A stretch of DNA of 8,254 nt, taken from positions 1 through 8,254 of the forward strand of contig JAHQVR010000337.1 in the NCBI GenBank assembly GCA_019634245.1, written 5' to 3'. Shown one piece after another: positions 7,043 to 8,254 of this stretch (the stretch's first letter is position 1; each line of letters opens with the position of its first letter). Origin of the DNA: Gammaproteobacteria bacterium (GTDB lineage Bacteria; Pseudomonadota; Gammaproteobacteria; Granulosicoccales; Granulosicoccaceae). Under the pieces are notes generated by a model that saw nothing but the letters and a program-made list of their open reading frames with translations, ran no database searches and was not told the DNA's origin. A program made the position numbers and the translations under genes.

Positions 7043-7061
7043 ATTATTTGATCCAAATAAT
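7043..7061. promoter_or_regulatory. Perfect AT-rich dyad, operator candidate
   Basis: ATTATTTG and CAAATAAT flank a 3-bp centre (ATC), a perfect 8-3-8 inverted repeat of 19 bp. The size and form suit a dimeric repressor such as a MarR- or TetR-type protein. It lies about 155 bp upstream of the minus-strand hydrolase start and about 285 bp upstream of the plus-strand gene. No regulator gene is present in the window. Binding is inferred from symmetry alone. Confidence 0.4.
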
Positions 7062-7289
7062 CTCCCAAAACAGATTTTACCGACCAACACTTTCGGCTAG
7101 CGCCTTCAACATCCTGTTACATTTGTGAGTAATCATTCTGACTATTATTCCGGCCGGATTCAGAAGTGAGCCCCAATTGCACCGCGATAGTTTTGAATAG
7201 GGGCGAATTACAAATATCCAAATATTTCCCGTGAACGTTACCAACACCAGCGCTTAACCGAATGGCTAGGTGTGGGAAACATATTAAGC

Positions 7290-7312
7290 CGCTGATCGAA
7301 TGTGAATCAGCG
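7290..7312. promoter_or_regulatory. Hairpin or dyad upstream of the beta-lactamase-like gene
   Basis: CGCTGAT (7290-7296) and ATCAGCG (7306-7312) form a perfect 7-bp inverted repeat with a 9-nt loop, 34 bp before the GTG start. It could be an operator or a leader hairpin. The TGTGA at 7301-7305 inside it is only one half of a CRP-like site. Confidence 0.35.
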
Positions 7313-7346
7313 CCAAACATTAATCAGAACATTAGAGATTATTTAA

Positions 7347-8254
7347 GTGAACAACAGAAACGTCTATTCCACTATTGCGCTCATATCCGGGCTATTGCTC
7401 GGATGTAGCGAAAACTCAAGTTTTACTGACTCAAGTTACCCGATCAACAGTTTTGATGATATTCCTGACTTACTAGAGTATTACAACGTACCAGGAGTCA
7501 GTATCGCCCTAGTGAAAGATTTCGAAATCGATCAACTGTTAACGTATGGGGTAAAAAACCAAAACACCTTAGCTCCAGTAACACCGGATACTCTGTTTCA
7601 AGCTGCATCGATGAGTAAATCTGTCGCAGCAGTTGCGGCAATGAAGATGGCAGAGAACGGAATGATCGGGTTAGACGACGACATTAACAATTTTTTACTG
7701 TCCTGGAAGGTGGCAGAAAACGAATACACAACAGAGGAAAAAGTCACTCTGCGAAGACTACTTAGCCACCGTGCAGGCACTACTGTTCACGGATTCGCTG
7801 GGTACAGTCAGATCGATGAATTTCCTTCATTGGTTGACGTATTAAACGGGCAGAGTCCAGCCAACTCTCCTGCCGTAATTGTAGGTAACACACCGGGTAG
7901 CGATTTTAGTTATTCTGGTGGCGGATTCGTAATTGCGCAACAAGCACTTATTGACATCGCCCAACAACCCTTCGAACACATAGTGGATGACACCGTATTT
8001 CAGCCACTGGCCATGACAAATAGCACCTTTAACCAGTTTCTATCAGAAGATCAAATAGCTCGAGCAAGTGCCGGACACGATACAAACGGCCAAAATCATT
8101 TTGGCGATTACAATCTATACCCAGAGATGTCAGCCGCTGGTCTTTGGAGCACGCCACAAGATTTAGCGAAGTTTTTAATCGAGCTTCAACTGGCCCTGCT
8201 CAATCAATCAAACAGGGTATTGACAGGGAATACTGTCGAGGAGATGATCGCACC
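7347..8254 (+). CDS. Lipoprotein serine beta-lactamase-like hydrolase (class C/PBP family), 3' truncated by window
   Basis: N-terminal 302 residues of a serine hydrolase of the beta-lactamase/transpeptidase-like family, predicted to be lipid-anchored outside the cytoplasm. The start is the GTG at 7347: a stop (TAA) lies immediately upstream in frame, and the next ATG falls inside the active site. A weak AGAG precedes it by 9 nt. Residues 1-20 form a lipoprotein signal ending in LLLGC (Cys20). The catalytic SxxK motif is SMSK at 88-91, in FQAASMSKSVAA. LLSHRAG at 138-144 is a family hallmark, and YSG at 189-191 takes the place of the YxN of class C enzymes. WSTPQDLAKF at 267-276 is also typical. 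The third motif (KTG or HxG) would lie beyond the window. Such proteins include esterases and D-amino-acid peptidases, so true beta-lactamase activity should not be assumed. Divergent from the S33 hydrolase gene. Confidence 0.9.
   Translation, partial: MNNRNVYSTIALISGLLLGCSENSSFTDSSYPINSFDDIPDLLEYYNVPGVSIALVKDFEIDQLLTYGVKNQNTLAPVTPDTLFQAASMSKSVAAVAAMKMAENGMIGLDDDINNFLLSWKVAENEYTTEEKVTLRRLLSHRAGTTVHGFAGYSQIDEFPSLVDVLNGQSPANSPAVIVGNTPGSDFSYSGGGFVIAQQALIDIAQQPFEHIVDDTVFQPLAMTNSTFNQFLSEDQIARASAGHDTNGQNHFGDYNLYPEMSAAGLWSTPQDLAKFLIELQLALLNQSNRVLTGNTVEEMIA

Larger units (their letters stand above)
6889..7346. other. 458-bp divergent intergenic region with several dyads, no clear gene
   Basis: Separates the two divergent lipoprotein hydrolase genes. 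I see no RNA gene and no convincing protein. A 67-codon minus-strand frame at 7117-7320 has no family resemblance I recognise and no ribosome site. The region holds the palindrome ACTTCGAAGT (6949-6958), an AT-rich dyad (7043-7061), TCCGGCCGGA (7149-7158) flanked by TTCTGA/TCAGAA (7136-7141, 7160-7165), and a hairpin near the plus-strand gene (7290-7312). No strong sigma-70 promoter was evident for either gene. It is long for a simple divergent promoter and may include decayed coding DNA. Confidence 0.5.

Noticed and set aside
7254..7260. A GCTTAAC stretch resembling an integron attC inverse core site
   Set aside because: No matching GTTRRRY core follows at a suitable distance and there is no attC-like fold or integrase.
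7301..7316. TGTGA half of a CRP-type site
   Set aside because: The second half (TCACA) is missing at the required spacing.
7117..7320. A 67-codon minus-strand reading frame in the divergent intergenic region
   Set aside because: No ribosome site, no recognisable domain, and unusual composition; kept only as a note on possible decayed coding DNA.

Overview
The window looks like a chromosomal segment of a Gram-negative bacterium, most likely a marine gammaproteobacterium or a related proteobacterium. The grounds are lipobox lipoproteins, a Tat-exported periplasmic binding protein, roughly even base composition, and CUT1-type transporter proteins of proteobacterial character. No rRNA, tRNA or taxonomic marker is present, so this placement is an inference.

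Layout. (1) Bases 1-405 hold the 3' end of an unrecognised plus-strand gene. Its last part contains two 18-bp palindromes and runs tail-to-tail, by 32 bp, into the next gene. (2) Bases 374-4123, minus strand, hold a three-gene CUT1-type (MalEFG/UgpBAE-like) carbohydrate ABC transporter operon. Transcription order is Tat-exported solute-binding protein (4123 to 2498), MalF/UgpA-like permease (about 2385 to 1285), then MalG/UgpE-like permease (about 1288 to 374). A strong hairpin lies between the binding-protein gene and the permease genes, and the two permease genes overlap by ATGA. (3) Bases 4124-4372 are a divergent control region. (4) Bases 4373-5407, plus strand, encode the matching MalK/UgpC-type ATPase with a TOBE domain. 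(5) A short convergent spacer with a stem-loop follows. (6) Bases 5455-6888, minus strand, encode a lipoprotein alpha/beta-hydrolase of the tripeptidyl-aminopeptidase-like S33 type. (7) Bases 6889-7346 are a 458-bp divergent intergenic region with several dyads and no convincing gene. (8) From 7347 to the window end, plus strand, lies the 5' part of a lipoprotein serine beta-lactamase-like (class C/PBP4-like) hydrolase, cut by the window edge.

How the genes work together. The binding protein, two permeases and ATPase form one complete importer: periplasmic capture, a heterodimeric membrane channel and an ATPase dimer. The likely substrate is an oligosaccharide, glycoside or polyol phosphate, but nothing local (no glycosidase or regulator) fixes it. 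The two serine hydrolases are a separate divergent pair. Both are predicted to be lipid-anchored and to act outside the cytoplasm, and no functional link to the transporter is visible.

Most of the window is ordinary transporter and hydrolase DNA. The least explained signals are the tandem palindromes at 287-343, which sit inside a reading frame and just past the end of the transporter operon, and the dyads in the 458-bp intergenic region. I do not see clear evidence of a new biological system.
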